Counted from the first letter of the stretch, positions 45,127-54,782 are shown. The stretch: 64,000 nt of DNA from Bacillus_BD sp963787345 (GCA_963787345.1 CAWBCW010000005.1:186001-250000), one strand, 5' to 3'. The notes: generated by a model not told the origin, from the sequence alone. Program-made: numbers and translations.

Positions 45127-45819
45127 TTAACACTTTTGGAGACCCAACCATCATCAGCTGATTTGCGAACACCTTAATTACCGAAATGAGATTTCCTCAC
45201 TTATTTTAGCTTCTCAGCCAATATGTGTTTATTTCGCAATCTGTTACTTTTAGATCCAACTATTGGTTTCTTCTTTAAATAAATTAATTGAATTCAGGTT
45301 CTGAGAATTCCAATCAACTGCCTACAATAAATATTGATTCACTATTGTTGGTCCTTTGATTTTTGGTTCGAAGTTATTGTTTAACGTATTTTTTGTGATT
45401 TTTTACTACAACATTCACTAATCAACATTTTCAGCGTTTTAAATTTTTTTCAATGGTTTTACTTTTATGCAACTTGCTTTAGAAAAGATTTTTCAGTTGC
45501 TACAACTAATAAATCGTTTGGCCCTTTTACAAACTTTTCATTCGCTATAACTTTTACTACTGGTAAGATCTTTACAAGCTTGCTTCGTTTTTATAAATGT
45601 GGAATGCAGCTTTTACACTTTCAGTTATTAAATCATCATCTAATCACAAATCTTACAAGCTAAATAACGAGTCTTCGATCCTTTTGAATTCCTCCCTTTC
45701 ATTCATTTTTTTACTCACCATTTTCAATCTCAACAAATTAATATTCGATAGATAGAGATTGTAAAGAAATGTCGTTTTACGAAACGAACACTATATGGTT
45801 GAGCCTCCAAAAGTGTTAA
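45127..45819 (-). mobile_element. Decayed element with 24-bp imperfect terminal inverted repeats
   Basis: Ends 45127-45150 and 45796-45819 are inverted repeats matching 22 of 24 bases (ttaacacttttggag, then acccaacca against gctcaacca). The 693-bp interior has no intact gene. On the minus strand broken frames read MVSKKMNEREEFKRIEDSLF, LITESVKAAFHIYKNEASL, then in another frame KILPVVKVIANEKFVKGPND to LKQVA. The family is not recognised and no transposase motif is visible. It may be an IS remnant or a non-autonomous element. This 990-bp gap (44986-45972) holds nothing else but terminators. Confidence 0.5.
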
Positions 45820-45937
45820 GTCTTTTGTAGAATTTCTTTATCTTTTCTACATCTTTATTATACACCATAACCCCTAATGTAAACGCCATCATTTGTGAAA
45901 GTTCTGTGAATTAAAATTCAAAATTGAAGTTAACCAA

Positions 45938-45970
45938 AAAGGAGGTTCTTGTAATAGAACCCCCTTTTTT
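45938..45970. terminator. Bidirectional intrinsic terminator
   Basis: aaaggaggttct pairs with agaacccccttt, with T-rich flank on both strands. It serves the 49-residue ORF on the minus strand. Confidence 0.75.
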
Positions 45971-45972
45971 CC

Positions 45973-46122
45973 CTATAATTCTAGGAAAATTCGTGCGTAG
46001 TACTCCGATTCTTCATCTAATTTATTTTCCTGTTTTAATTCCTCAATCTTATTTTTTCTGTCATTTGCAACCCCTTGATAGTTTCCAGCAAAATTTTGCT
46101 TTTTTTCTTTGATGTCATCCAT
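45973..46122 (-). CDS. Small charged protein of 49 residues, unknown function
   Basis: ATG 46122 is preceded by aggaggg at 8-nt spacing. The frame reads MDDIKEKKQNFAGNYQGVAN, then a helical Lys/Glu/Asn stretch ending EYYARIFLEL. It is rich in Lys and Glu and could be one long helix or coiled coil. A terminator follows 3 bp after the stop. I do not recognise the family. Confidence 0.55.
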   Translation of the reverse strand: MDDIKEKKQNFAGNYQGVANDRKNKIEELKQENKLDEESEYYARIFLEL

Positions 46123-46267
46123 ATTTTCTTGCCCTCCTAATGATACCTGATTTATGTCTGGGACTTTATTTTTCCCTTTATATCATGTGTGGCATTAATA
46201 ATTTTATTCGAATGACACCAAAATGAATTGTATGAAGGGCTACTTCTGAGAGATTGATTTATAGCAC

Positions 46268-46864
46268 TCACGTTAACTCAACTACTCGATGACAAAGTCT
46301 TTTAATCAGCTTCTCTTCATGACTGACAACAACCATCCCCATCTCTCTCTCCTTGACGATTTCAAGAACTGAATTCCAGATTTGGGCCTGTGTGATGGCA
46401 TCAAGCATCGTTGTCATTTCATCAGCAATTAAAAAACGCGTACTCGGCCCCAAGGCTCGAGCGACACAAAACCGTTGCAGTTCTCCGCCTGACAGCTCAT
46501 GGGGCCAACGCCTCAACCATTCCTGCTGGATTCCTAACATAGCTAGCAGCTCTTGATCAGGACTCCATCCCTCGTTGAGAATCTTTTCCATCTTCCATCT
46601 TGGGTTTACTGCTTTTTCTGGATGTTGAAAAACCAATTGTACGGGATGATATTTATTCTTCGGCCATCCCTCGCCGCCGATCGTCACTTTGCCCTCAAGA
46701 GGTTGCACAAGACCTGCTAATATTTGGCAAAGCGTTGTTTTCCCTCGTCCACTTGGGCCTGTAAGACCAACAATTTCACCCGGGCTTAACGTAAATTCAA
46801 CCCCTTGAAACAGCCATGGTCCATTCCCATATTGAAAGCCGATGTCAGTCGCTTCAAGTCGCAT
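46268..46864 (-). CDS. nikE: Nickel-type ABC importer, second ATP-binding subunit (NikE/CntF-like)
   Basis: 198 residues, short for the family but complete in motifs: Walker A GPSGRGKTT, Q-loop LVFQHPEKAVNPRW, signature LSGGELQRFCVARAL, Walker B FLIADEMTTMLDA, and switch VVVSHEEKL. It overlaps the upstream ATPase gene by 11 nt. With the other ATPase, two permeases and a NikA-like binding protein it forms a five-gene Nik/Opp-type importer beside urease, hence nickel as the likely cargo. Confidence 0.78.
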   Translation of the reverse strand: MRLEATDIGFQYGNGPWLFQGVEFTLSPGEIVGLTGPSGRGKTTLCQILAGLVQPLEGKVTIGGEGWPKNKYHPVQLVFQHPEKAVNPRWKMEKILNEGWSPDQELLAMLGIQQEWLRRWPHELSGGELQRFCVARALGPSTRFLIADEMTTMLDAITQAQIWNSVLEIVKEREMGMVVVSHEEKLIKRLCHRVVELT

Positions 46865-47777
46865 GAATACACCTCACCATTCCATCTCGAAGATTGCGCA
46901 TGATCGGTTGTGCTTTTCCGCATTCCGAAGTTGCTTTTTCACAGCGCGGTTCAAATAAACATCCAGATGGCAGCGCACTTGGATGCGGCTGTAAACCCGG
47001 AACTGGAATAAAATCATTTTGGGGCAATGCTCTCCATAGCGCCTTACTGTAGGGGTGCCTTAATGCTTCACCCCTGCCAGAAAAATGCTCTGCAGGGGCA
47101 ATTTCGACGATCGTTCCTGCATAAAAAACAGCAATCTTATCGGCAACAGTTAAAGCCGATTCAATATCATGGGTGATGAGCATGACTGCACACCCATCGT
47201 CGGCAAACTGTCTAAAGTGATTTAATGCTTCTTTACTAACCGCTTCGTCAAGGCCCGGAGTGGGCTCATCGGCAATGATAACTTTTGCGCCGCTCACCAT
47301 TGCCGTTGACAGAAGTACACGTCTTGCCATCCCTCCAGATAATTGAAAGGGATACATACTATCAACTTCTTCACTTAAGCGATAACGCTCAAACACCTCT
47401 CTTTGTACTGCCATGCGATCTCCTTCTTTAACAGAGGTACGAACTTGCTTCCCGACCCGCATAAGAGGATCTAAAAAATTAACCGATTGAGGGACAAGAG
47501 CCATTACCTTCCCGCGAAGTGCTGCTTGTTTTTTATCGGAAAGGGCTTCGCCTTCATATTTAATCGTTCCACTGACATTTGCATGACTTGGAAGGATGCC
47601 GAGAATGGCATGAGCAAGCAAGCTTTTTCCCGAACCACTTGCTCCCACAACCGCTAGGATTTCACCCGCTTCAAGCGTCATCGTTAAACTTGAGATCACT
47701 TGATGGTTGTTCTGCTTTTTACCGCTTGTATCGGGTGTAAAGGATATCGATAAATTTTCCACTTTAAGAATTGACAT
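46854..47777 (-). CDS. nikD: Nickel-type ABC importer, first ATP-binding subunit (NikD/CntD-like)
   Basis: 307 residues. Walker A GASGSGKSL, Q-loop ALVPQSVNFLDPLM, signature LSGGMARRVLLSTAM, Walker B VIIADEPTPGLDEAV, switch LITHDIESAL. It has the C-terminal oligopeptide/nickel ABC extension with its Cys cluster (GCLFEPRCEKATSECGKAQP), which binds Fe-S or zinc in relatives. gaggaga precedes the ATG. Fourth gene of the operon. Confidence 0.8.
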   Translation of the reverse strand: MSILKVENLSISFTPDTSGKKQNNHQVISSLTMTLEAGEILAVVGASGSGKSLLAHAILGILPSHANVSGTIKYEGEALSDKKQAALRGKVMALVPQSVNFLDPLMRVGKQVRTSVKEGDRMAVQREVFERYRLSEEVDSMYPFQLSGGMARRVLLSTAMVSGAKVIIADEPTPGLDEAVSKEALNHFRQFADDGCAVMLITHDIESALTVADKIAVFYAGTIVEIAPAEHFSGRGEALRHPYSKALWRALPQNDFIPVPGLQPHPSALPSGCLFEPRCEKATSECGKAQPIMRNLRDGMVRCIHAT

Positions 47778-47830
47778 TTATACTCTCCTCACAGCACTAG
47801 TCTGATCAAATTAAAACATAATCTTTTTTC

Positions 47831-48685
47831 TTAATCGAATTCTCTAGCAGGTTCGATCAGCTTTCTAATGTTTTCTCCAATCACATCAAATGTCCGGACA
47901 ACAAGAAGCAAACAAAGTCCTGGAAAAAAAGCCAACCACCACATGCCCGAAGACAAATAGCGCATCGATTCGGACAGAATAATCCCGATAGCTGGTTGAT
48001 GTGGAGAGAGCCCTAAGCCCAAAAAGGTAATGGCCGCTTCATGTAAAATCGCATGTGGAAATAAGAGCAAAAATCCGACTAGCAGTTGTGGGATAACATG
48101 CGGAAAAATATGATGCCGGGCGATCCACAAATGGGATTTCCCCATTTTTCCGGAAACTTGGATAAAAGGTGCTGAACGAATTTGCATAACCTCTACACGA
48201 ATCACACGAGCAAGACTCGGCCAATGGGTTAAGGCAATTCCAAGAACAATCCCCTTAAACCCTCCTCCTAACGTAAAGGAAATGAGAATAAGAGTGACAA
48301 GATGCGGCACACTAAGAAAAAGATCAATCAACCATGAAATAAAACGGTCTGCCGCTTTTCCCATTGTTGCTGAAGCGATACCAAGAATAAGAGCGATAAA
48401 CGTACTGCCTATGGCGCCTATCAACCCTACTCCGATACTTAACGCAAGTCCCATCATCGTTCGCGTAAACATATCTCTACCTAACCAATCCGTACCGAAG
48501 AAATGTTCGAGAGATGGCGAAGCATTTCGCTGTAGCAGATTCGTTGCCAACCCTTCTTTATCAAGCAAAATACTGCTTGCTGCAACCGTTAATAAAACAA
48601 CGGTCATTAGGAGGACAAGACTGATCCTCATCCTTCGATTCAAGGAAAAATTCCTCCGCTTATTTTCTTTGATAAGTGTAGTCAT
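47831..48685 (-). CDS. nikC: Nickel-type ABC importer permease (NikC/CntC-like)
   Basis: 284 residues, six helices. FFGTDWLGRDMFTRTMMGLA is the OppC/NikC start motif. LALTHWPSLARVIRVEVMQI-like sequence (here GIALTHWPSLARVIRVEVMQ) is the EAA loop region, and HIFPHVIPQLLVGFL follows it. ATG 48685 lies 1 nt after the stop of the other permease gene and uses the AAAGGAGG inside its end; the longer frame to 48760 is unsupported. Confidence 0.8.
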   Translation of the reverse strand: MTTLIKENKRRNFSLNRRMRISLVLLMTVVLLTVAASSILLDKEGLATNLLQRNASPSLEHFFGTDWLGRDMFTRTMMGLALSIGVGLIGAIGSTFIALILGIASATMGKAADRFISWLIDLFLSVPHLVTLILISFTLGGGFKGIVLGIALTHWPSLARVIRVEVMQIRSAPFIQVSGKMGKSHLWIARHHIFPHVIPQLLVGFLLLFPHAILHEAAITFLGLGLSPHQPAIGIILSESMRYLSSGMWWLAFFPGLCLLLVVRTFDVIGENIRKLIEPAREFD

Positions 48686-48686
48686 C

Positions 48687-49640
48687 TTAAACCTCCTTTC
48701 TCGTTCTTGGATCAACGAAGTGGTAAGTGACATCAGCAAGTACATTTCCAACAAAAACAAATAACGTACTAAAGATAATAATTCCTAATAGAAGCGGAAC
48801 ATCTCCACGCAGACCTGCCTCCACTGTCGCCTGCCCAAGACCGGGGTAAGAAAATACTTGCTCGGCTAACACAGCCCCGCCAAATAGTTCACTGAAAGAA
48901 GCAAATTGTAAGGTCACAGCAGGTAAAAGGATATTTCGCAATCCGTGCCTCCAAAACAAAGCGAAACCACGTTCTCCTCTCGCCCTTGCGAATAGCACAT
49001 AGTCACTAGAGAGTACATCGATCAACTTTTGTCGTGTATGCAAGGCAACATTGGCAACTCCAACAATACTAAGGGTAAGGGCTGGAAGAATAAGGTGAGT
49101 GATTCGATCGATTAAGGTGACATCTTCAGCAAGAACTCCCGTTGGAACACCGAGTCCAATTGGAAACCAGCCAAGCCATACTGCAAAAACGATGAGCACA
49201 AGAAGCCCCATCCAAAAAGTTGGCGTAGAAGCAAGCGTGTAACAGTACCACTTAATGACACGATCCACCCATGTGTTTTTTTTCATCGCTGCCAGCACAC
49301 CCATTAGAAAACCGATGATGCCTGATAAAGACCATGCCGTCAGCATTAAAGCAAGAGAATGAAAAAAACGTTCACTAATCACTTCTGAGACCGGACGGCG
49401 AAAAATCATCGATGTACCTAAGTCACCTGTAAGAAGTGCAGAACCCCAATTCCAGAACTGCACCATGAGCGGTTGATTCAATCCCCAATACTGTGCAATT
49501 CTCTCCCTTTGCTCTTGCCCGACATTTAACATATCCGCACCGATATATGCCTCAATGGGATCGATCGGAGAATTCTTAACTAATAAAAAGGAAATAAAGC
49601 AAATGGCAACTAATAAAGTTGCCATTCTTATCGTTTTCAA
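48687..49640 (-). CDS. nikB: Nickel-type ABC importer permease (NikB/CntB-like)
   Basis: 317 residues, six helices. VKNSPIDPIEAYIGADML is the NikB/CntB-type P-x-D-P motif, then WGLNQPLMVQFWNWGSALLT-like sequence, DLGTSMIFRRPVSEVI, and the late EAA region ARGERGFALFWRHGLRNILL. The start is uncertain: a TTG at 49640 is used, but the frame is open to 49680 and the ATG at 49625 is possible. No strong ribosome binding site is placed for either. Second gene after the binding protein. Confidence 0.75.
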   Translation of the reverse strand: MKTIRMATLLVAICFISFLLVKNSPIDPIEAYIGADMLNVGQEQRERIAQYWGLNQPLMVQFWNWGSALLTGDLGTSMIFRRPVSEVISERFFHSLALMLTAWSLSGIIGFLMGVLAAMKKNTWVDRVIKWYCYTLASTPTFWMGLLVLIVFAVWLGWFPIGLGVPTGVLAEDVTLIDRITHLILPALTLSIVGVANVALHTRQKLIDVLSSDYVLFARARGERGFALFWRHGLRNILLPAVTLQFASFSELFGGAVLAEQVFSYPGLGQATVEAGLRGDVPLLLGIIIFSTLFVFVGNVLADVTYHFVDPRTRKEV

Positions 49641-49685
49641 TAAAAGAAAAAATCTAGAGCCTTTTATATCTCTTATTTTTCCACC

Positions 49686-51317
49686 TTACTCAGCCCATTT
49701 CCACTCTTCAATATTGTTTGTTACAGGCCAACCGTGACCATGCGGGTGGATTCCTTGTTTGCCAATATGAAGTCCTTCTTTTACTAAATACAAATGGTCA
49801 ATGTTCACGAGCCACGCCCACGGTGCATCTCCTTTTACACTTAAGCCGGTCGTTCCATCCCATTGCGCTTTTTTCCAATACTCAAGAGCCTCTGTCGAAT
49901 CTTTTGCCGTTAAAGCCTTTTCTAAATATTCGTCTACTTTTTCATTTTGATAAAAGCCTGCGTTATTGAAGTCAATGCCGGCATGTTCACTGCTATAAAG
50001 ATTGTACATTTCATGAGGGCTGTGATTTCCCCAGCCAAATAGGACAGCATTTGAATGTTTCTTCTGGTGGATCACATCCCAGCTGGCTCCCTCTGCTATA
50101 ATATTAATCCCTAGAGGTTTCATCATATCTGCAACCGAAATCGCAAGGGATTGTCTGATTAAATCATTAGCTGGATAATATAAACGAAACTCTGCTTTCA
50201 AGGAGCCTTTTTCCACTATTCCATCCCCATCTGTATCCACCCAGCCAGCATCCTTCAATAATGTTTTGCCCTATCTACATCCCCATCTTCAAAAACAGTC
50301 TCTTGGTTCCACCATGGCAAACCATCAACAGACGTGTAAGCTTTCGATCCATGCCCTTCTAAACCCCATCAATTAACGCTTGTCTATCCACAGCAATATT
50401 AATCGCATGACGAATCGCTGGATCTGCTGTCACATCATTTCCAATCGGTATCCCCTCTTCTGTTGCTGTTCCTGATTTCACGTATGGAAACACCATGCCA
50501 CGGTTATCGACGGTTTTTACTGATTCTAACACCATGCCAGATACTGCTTGCTTGCTAAACGAAGCTGGAATCGCTGCAACATCCACTTCTCCTGCTTTCG
50601 CAGCAGCAAATCCGGCATCCTCACTTAAAAATAAAAAGGTGATTTTCTTGAAAGATGGTTTTTTCCCATAATATTTAGGATTGACCTCTACAATCAGCTG
50701 CTGTCCTTTATCCCACTGAACAAATTGATAAGGACCTGAGCCGATTGGATTTTCTGCATATTTTTTTCCATAGGCATGTTTCGGGACAATTCCTGTTGCA
50801 ATTAAAGAGTCAATAAATGTTGATTGTGCTTCCTTAAGTGTAAATTTTACAGTCGTTTCATCGACTGCTTCCACTTTCTCCAAAACATTTAAGTCAACAA
50901 CAGATCCATTATTTAAAGCCGTTTCAAATGTGAATGCAACATCATCGGCTGTTAATGGGTTTCCGTCTGAAAAATTACATCATCGCGTATTTGAACAGCT
51001 CCAAACCTTTCCGTCCTCGCTCACTTCGTAATTTGTACCAAGATCATTAACAACATTCAGATCATGATCCCTTTTGAATAATGTACTTTGGAATAACGGT
51101 GAACCATACCGTCCCCAACCAGTCGTTGGATCAAACCCAGTATCGGGCTCCCCTCCAACGGAAAGCACGAGTTCATCCTTTTTTATATTTTCAATTTCCT
51201 TTTCATTTTCGTTTTCAACACTCGTTTTCACTGGAGTCGGAAGATGTACAACCTGCTAAAATCAATGAAAAAAGAACCATAACTAAAACGATCAGTTTAA
51301 TACGATTTTTTCTCCAT
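49686..51317 (-). pseudogene. nikA: NikA-like nickel-binding lipoprotein, about six single-base frameshifts
   Basis: An Opp/Nik-family substrate-binding lipoprotein spread over three frames. Conceptual joining gives a start ATG 51317 (GGGAG 9 nt upstream), lipobox LILAGC, VGGEPDTGFDPTTGWGRYG, IGSGPYQFVQW, AIRHAINIAVDRQALIDGV, GHGSKAYTSVDGLPWWNQET and a normal C-terminus at 49686. Single-base indels are needed near 51310 (A6), 51225 (T4), 50995, 50972 (A5), 50362 (A3) and 50265 (T4). Five are at homopolymers, with essentially no nonsense substitutions. This looks more like base-calling error or very recent decay than old decay. If real, the importer lacks its binding protein. Confidence 0.7.
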
Positions 51318-51360
51318 CCAATCAAACTCCCTTTCATTCACTCTCATTTAGTTAGGTGAT

Positions 51361-51781
51361 TCAAACTTGTTCTACAGGTGCCACGGTAAACTTTCCATAT
51401 GTAACTCCTTTTAAACTTGTCAACTTATTGCTGAGTTGCTGAATCTCTTTTGCTTTTCCTTTCACAACGATCAATTCAAGACAACTCTCGTGATCTAAAT
51501 GGAAATGGGTCGTAGCAATGATTAAATCATGCAGATCATGCTGAATATTTGTCATTTCTTCAAGTAGATTTCGTTGATGATGGTTATAGAATAAAAGAAT
51601 ACTCCCCGCAACATTTTGTTCATAGTTCTTCCCATGACTCTTGAACAAGTGCATCACGGATAAGATCTCGAACCGCTTCCGAACGATTTTCATATCCTTT
51701 TTGTTTGACGAGAAGATCATACTTCCTGAGTAAATTCCCTTCCATTGAAACACCGAATCGTTTTAAAGAGGTATCTTGCAT
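51361..51781 (-). pseudogene. nikR: NikR-type nickel-responsive regulator, one frameshift
   Basis: ATG 51781 opens the ribbon-helix-helix domain: SLKRFGVSMEGNLLRKYDLL, VKQKGYENRSEAVRDLIRDA, then WEEL and a stop. The rest continues one frame over as YEQNVAGSILLFYNHHQRNL to VAPVEQV at 51361. That part has the nickel-site residues in ATTHFHLDHESCLELIVVKG (His, His, Cys of the ACT-like domain). Removing one base near 51625 restores a ~140-residue NikR. It is directly upstream of the nik operon on the same strand and would repress it when nickel is replete. The frameshift may be an error. Confidence 0.78.
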
Positions 51782-52074
51782 CCTGCAGCCGCCTTTCTTT
51801 TAAATATTTACAAGTCAGTAACACGATTTTAATATTTTGTGTCGCCGCCTATACATCAAATTCTATGTTTATATGTAACAATTATTCTTATTAAAATCTA
51901 ACTAGGGGAAACCAATGTTTTGCTAGTAGTACCTCTTATACTGGAATTCTCATCAAATTCTAATGTTTCTATTAAGGTTTTCTAATATTAAAAGGCTATT
52001 CTTTTAACTAGAGATGAGACACAAACACGAAAAAGACATTAACATAAACATAGAAAATTAGGAGGTTGTTTATC

Positions 52075-52500
52075 TTGATTAAGAATTTTAATATAGAAAT
52101 AAAATTGTTTGAAGGCCAAGTTCATGAAAGAGATCAGTTTTCATTAGATTTTAAAGGTAATCATTACAAAGGGATTTATCATAACGGAGAAATTACCTGG
52201 TTTCATCCTCACCCCCAACAAAACCTTGAGGAAGAGCATGTAGCCAATATGGAAGAAAAAGTTCACGAAAGAATGCAGAATGAATTATCTACGCTTAATC
52301 ATTTTGATACGGAAAATAAGATGTTTGAAGGCCAAGTTCATGAAAGAGATCAATTCTCATTAAATTTTGCAGGAAATACGTTCAAAGGAATTTATCATCA
52401 TGGAGAGATTACTTGGTTTCATCCTCATCCTCAACAAAAGCTTGAGGATGATCGTTTAACCAATATAGAAGAAAAAGTTCACGAAAGAATGCAAAGTTAA
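52075..52500 (+). CDS. Tandem His-rich repeat protein (two DUF5342/YheE-like domains)
   Basis: 141 residues made of two copies of one ~60-residue domain at a 72-residue (216-nt) period. Each copy reads F-E-G-Q-V-H-E-R-D-Q-F-S-L, then K-G-I-Y-H-x-G-E-I-T-W, FHPHPQQ, and E-E-K-V-H-E-R-M-Q. The copies are near identical at DNA level over tttgaaggccaagttcatga, so the duplication is fairly recent. TTG 52075 is used because AGGAGG lies 9 nt upstream. No signal or membrane helix. Distant resemblance to YheE (DUF5342) rests on length and the G-x-x-Y-x-G, W-x-x-P and IHE pattern. Six to eight His per copy could bind metal; function unknown. Confidence 0.65.
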   Translation: MIKNFNIEIKLFEGQVHERDQFSLDFKGNHYKGIYHNGEITWFHPHPQQNLEEEHVANMEEKVHERMQNELSTLNHFDTENKMFEGQVHERDQFSLNFAGNTFKGIYHHGEITWFHPHPQQKLEDDRLTNIEEKVHERMQS

Positions 52501-52540
52501 TGCTTTGTACTAAAGATTTCATATAAAATGATTCATAATA

Positions 52541-52575
52541 GAGCACCTTTCTTGAAGAAGAAGGGTGTTCTTTTT
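52541..52575 (+). terminator. Intrinsic terminator of the tandem-repeat gene
   Basis: gagcacc-ttctt pairs with aagaa-ggtgttc, then five T. Confidence 0.75.
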
Positions 52576-52604
52576 GAAAAAACATATTCTCCCCACTAGT
52601 TGAA

Positions 52605-52631
52605 ACCCAGCAATAACCATAATCGCTGGGT
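52605..52631 (-). terminator. Hairpin after ureD, weak terminator
   Basis: acccagc and gctgggt pair exactly around 13 nt just past the ureD stop. Only a short T-rich tail on the minus strand. Confidence 0.4.
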
Positions 52632-52639
52632 GTCTAATT

Positions 52640-53464
52640 CTAATATTTTCTTAAAAAACTCGTTTTTTTGTTAAAGCATTCTTGACTAATCATTTGGTGA
52701 AAATGAGAAATGATATTTTCTATGTTTTGTGTTGTATTTCCCAGTATACGTACGGTAAATCCTGGGACCGGCAGTAGGGATAAACCGACTTTACATTCCT
52801 TTAGATCGTTGGAAATCCCTTGATATAAACGATCCAGAAACTCATGATCGATTTTCTCATTAATGACAATCATCGATCCTAAATGAGAATAGCCTTCTAG
52901 TAAACCTAGACCCCTCATCTCTTGTGTAGCTGGACTTAATTTTATATGATCATAGACGACCAGCTCCTGATCCATATAGATTTCATTTAAAAGTTGAAGC
53001 TGATCGTAACTGAACTTATCTCCATTAGGGGACCATCCAGAGGTGATGATATCTGAGTAAAAAAGGGTGCATCCTTTTTCCATATGTATCACCGTTTTTT
53101 GTTTATACCGTGCATCTTGGTAACCGATAAGCGGATCGGGGATATATTCTAGATAACTGCCCTCTTTTAGATTAAATTCTACTTCTTGATAAGCTTGGGT
53201 CCGAGGTGTCTTATATATTTTTGTTGCGGATTGAGTCGTTAAGGTGAGTTTCGCTTGTTTTTCTAATACTACTTTCATTTGATAGCGATCACCGTCTAAA
53301 TATCCACCGCCTGGGTTTAACAAATAATAACAGGCTTGGCCAGATTCATCGTGATAGATGGGACGCATCACTTTAAATGCCCCTTGGAAATATACATCCT
53401 TTGCTACAGTTCTCCCATTTCTTTCCTCTGCACCTAAACGCAAAACTCCTGTCCAATCCTTCAT
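52640..53464 (-). CDS. ureD: Urease accessory protein UreD (UreH)
   Basis: 274 residues. UreD is the scaffold that binds apo-urease and, with UreF and UreG, channels nickel to the active site. Family features: LNPGGGYLDGDRYQMKVVLE, LTTQSATKIYKTPRTQAYQE, YLEYIPDPLIGYQDARYKQ and SHLGSMIVINE. It is the last gene of the operon, starting 1 nt after ureG. The start ATG is supported by ggagt upstream. Confidence 0.93.
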   Translation of the reverse strand: MKDWTGVLRLGAEERNGRTVAKDVYFQGAFKVMRPIYHDESGQACYYLLNPGGGYLDGDRYQMKVVLEKQAKLTLTTQSATKIYKTPRTQAYQEVEFNLKEGSYLEYIPDPLIGYQDARYKQKTVIHMEKGCTLFYSDIITSGWSPNGDKFSYDQLQLLNEIYMDQELVVYDHIKLSPATQEMRGLGLLEGYSHLGSMIVINEKIDHEFLDRLYQGISNDLKECKVGLSLLPVPGFTVRILGNTTQNIENIISHFHQMISQECFNKKTSFLRKY

Positions 53465-53465
53465 C

Positions 53466-54077
53466 TTACTCCAATCCTTTTAATAGCGCATTTTTCTTAA
53501 TCCAGTCAATGACTTGATCAAGACCTGAGTTATCTTTTAAATTTGTAAAAACAAATGGTTTATCCCCGCGAAAAACCTTCGTATCTGACTCCATTACATC
53601 CAAGCTCGCTCCAACGAAAGGAGCTAAATCGGTTTTATTGATGATAAATAAATCCGATTTAATCATTCCTTGTCCACCTTTACGAGGGATTTTTTCCCCT
53701 TGAGCCACGTCGATAATATAGATCGAAAAATCAACAAGTTCAGGGCTGAACGTTGCCGCTAGGTTATCTCCACCACTTTCGACAAAGATCAGTTCAACAT
53801 CTGGATGTCTTGCTTTTAATTCATCAATCGCAGCAAAATTCATCGAAGCATCTTCACGTATGGCCGTATGCGGACATCCACCTGTTTCAACGCCAATGAT
53901 GCGATCGGCAGGAAGTACCCCATGATTGATTAAAAATTTTGCATCTTCTTTTGTATAAATATCATTTGTCACTGCAGCCATACTAATCTCATCTTGCAAG
54001 TGGCGAGTTAATTTTTCAACTAACATCGTTTTTCCTGCACCAACAGGTCCTCCTACACCAATTCTAATTGGTTCCAT
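53466..54077 (-). CDS. ureG: Urease accessory GTPase UreG
   Basis: 203 residues of the SIMIBI GTPase family. P-loop GVGGPVGAGKT near the N-terminus, TNDIYTKEDAKFL, the metal motif VETGGCPHTAIREDAS (Cys-Pro-His), VESGGDNLAATFSPELVD, and guanine-specificity NKTD. It hydrolyses GTP while delivering nickel to urease through UreF/UreD. 18 bp after ureF. Confidence 0.96.
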   Translation of the reverse strand: MEPIRIGVGGPVGAGKTMLVEKLTRHLQDEISMAAVTNDIYTKEDAKFLINHGVLPADRIIGVETGGCPHTAIREDASMNFAAIDELKARHPDVELIFVESGGDNLAATFSPELVDFSIYIIDVAQGEKIPRKGGQGMIKSDLFIINKTDLAPFVGASLDVMESDTKVFRGDKPFVFTNLKDNSGLDQVIDWIKKNALLKGLE

Positions 54078-54095
54078 TACTTACACTTCCTTTTC

Positions 54096-54782
54096 TCACG
54101 ACATAAAAATCCGAATATTCACACGTTCGTGGTTCATTTGAGATAATTCCAATCCTGGAGAAACAACGCCAAAATCCTCTTCATTTAAATTCAAAATTTT
54201 TTCTGTAGCTCCAATTAAAGCTTCATTAAATTCTTGAATCGTCTTCTGACCAGCTGTCTGCCCTAAAGGAATCGCCCGAACCGCATTTTGAACGAGAGTT
54301 GAGACGGTCGAATATAAATAATACAAAATGGTTGTTGACATTGGAATCTCTAGATGATGACCGATCATCGTAAAAACAATCGCTGGGTGTCCGAATGATT
54401 GCTTTTTATTGATCCGATCGTGATATTCCGTAAGAACAGGAATATCATAAAGAGATTCCATAAGGGTTAGCATTCGTTCACCCATTCTTTGTGTTCCTTC
54501 TCTTGTTTCACGGGGTAAATTTTGCACCGTCAGCATACGGTCTATTTTCCACACTTTTTGGAACTCATCTTCTTCTAATGCTTCATAGACAAGGCGAGAA
54601 GCAAGCCCATCTGAATAGATGAGCTGCTCGTATACATACGCATGAAGCCATTGTAAAAAAGTTGCTCGATCATGAACTTTATTTTCTTGAATATAGCTTT
54701 CAAGACCGTATGAATGACTAAATGCCCCTGTAGGAAAATTTGAATCGCATAGTTGGAATAAGGATAAAATATTTTTATTCAT
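54096..54782 (-). CDS. ureF: Urease accessory protein UreF
   Basis: 228 residues, all-helical. LFQLCDSNFPTGAFSHSYGL, then ESYIQ, is the diagnostic N-terminus. Later QSFGHPAIVFTMIGHHLEIP and NAVRAIPLGQTAGQKTIQEF carry the conserved C-terminal region. It bridges UreD and UreG and gates GTP hydrolysis. It overlaps ureE by 8 nt. Confidence 0.94.
   Translation of the reverse strand: MNKNILSLFQLCDSNFPTGAFSHSYGLESYIQENKVHDRATFLQWLHAYVYEQLIYSDGLASRLVYEALEEDEFQKVWKIDRMLTVQNLPRETREGTQRMGERMLTLMESLYDIPVLTEYHDRINKKQSFGHPAIVFTMIGHHLEIPMSTTILYYLYSTVSTLVQNAVRAIPLGQTAGQKTIQEFNEALIGATEKILNLNEEDFGVVSPGLELSQMNHERVNIRIFMS

Noticed and set aside
48282..48764. 160-residue plus-strand ORF
   Set aside because: Antisense shadow of the NikC/NikB permease genes, no ribosome binding site.
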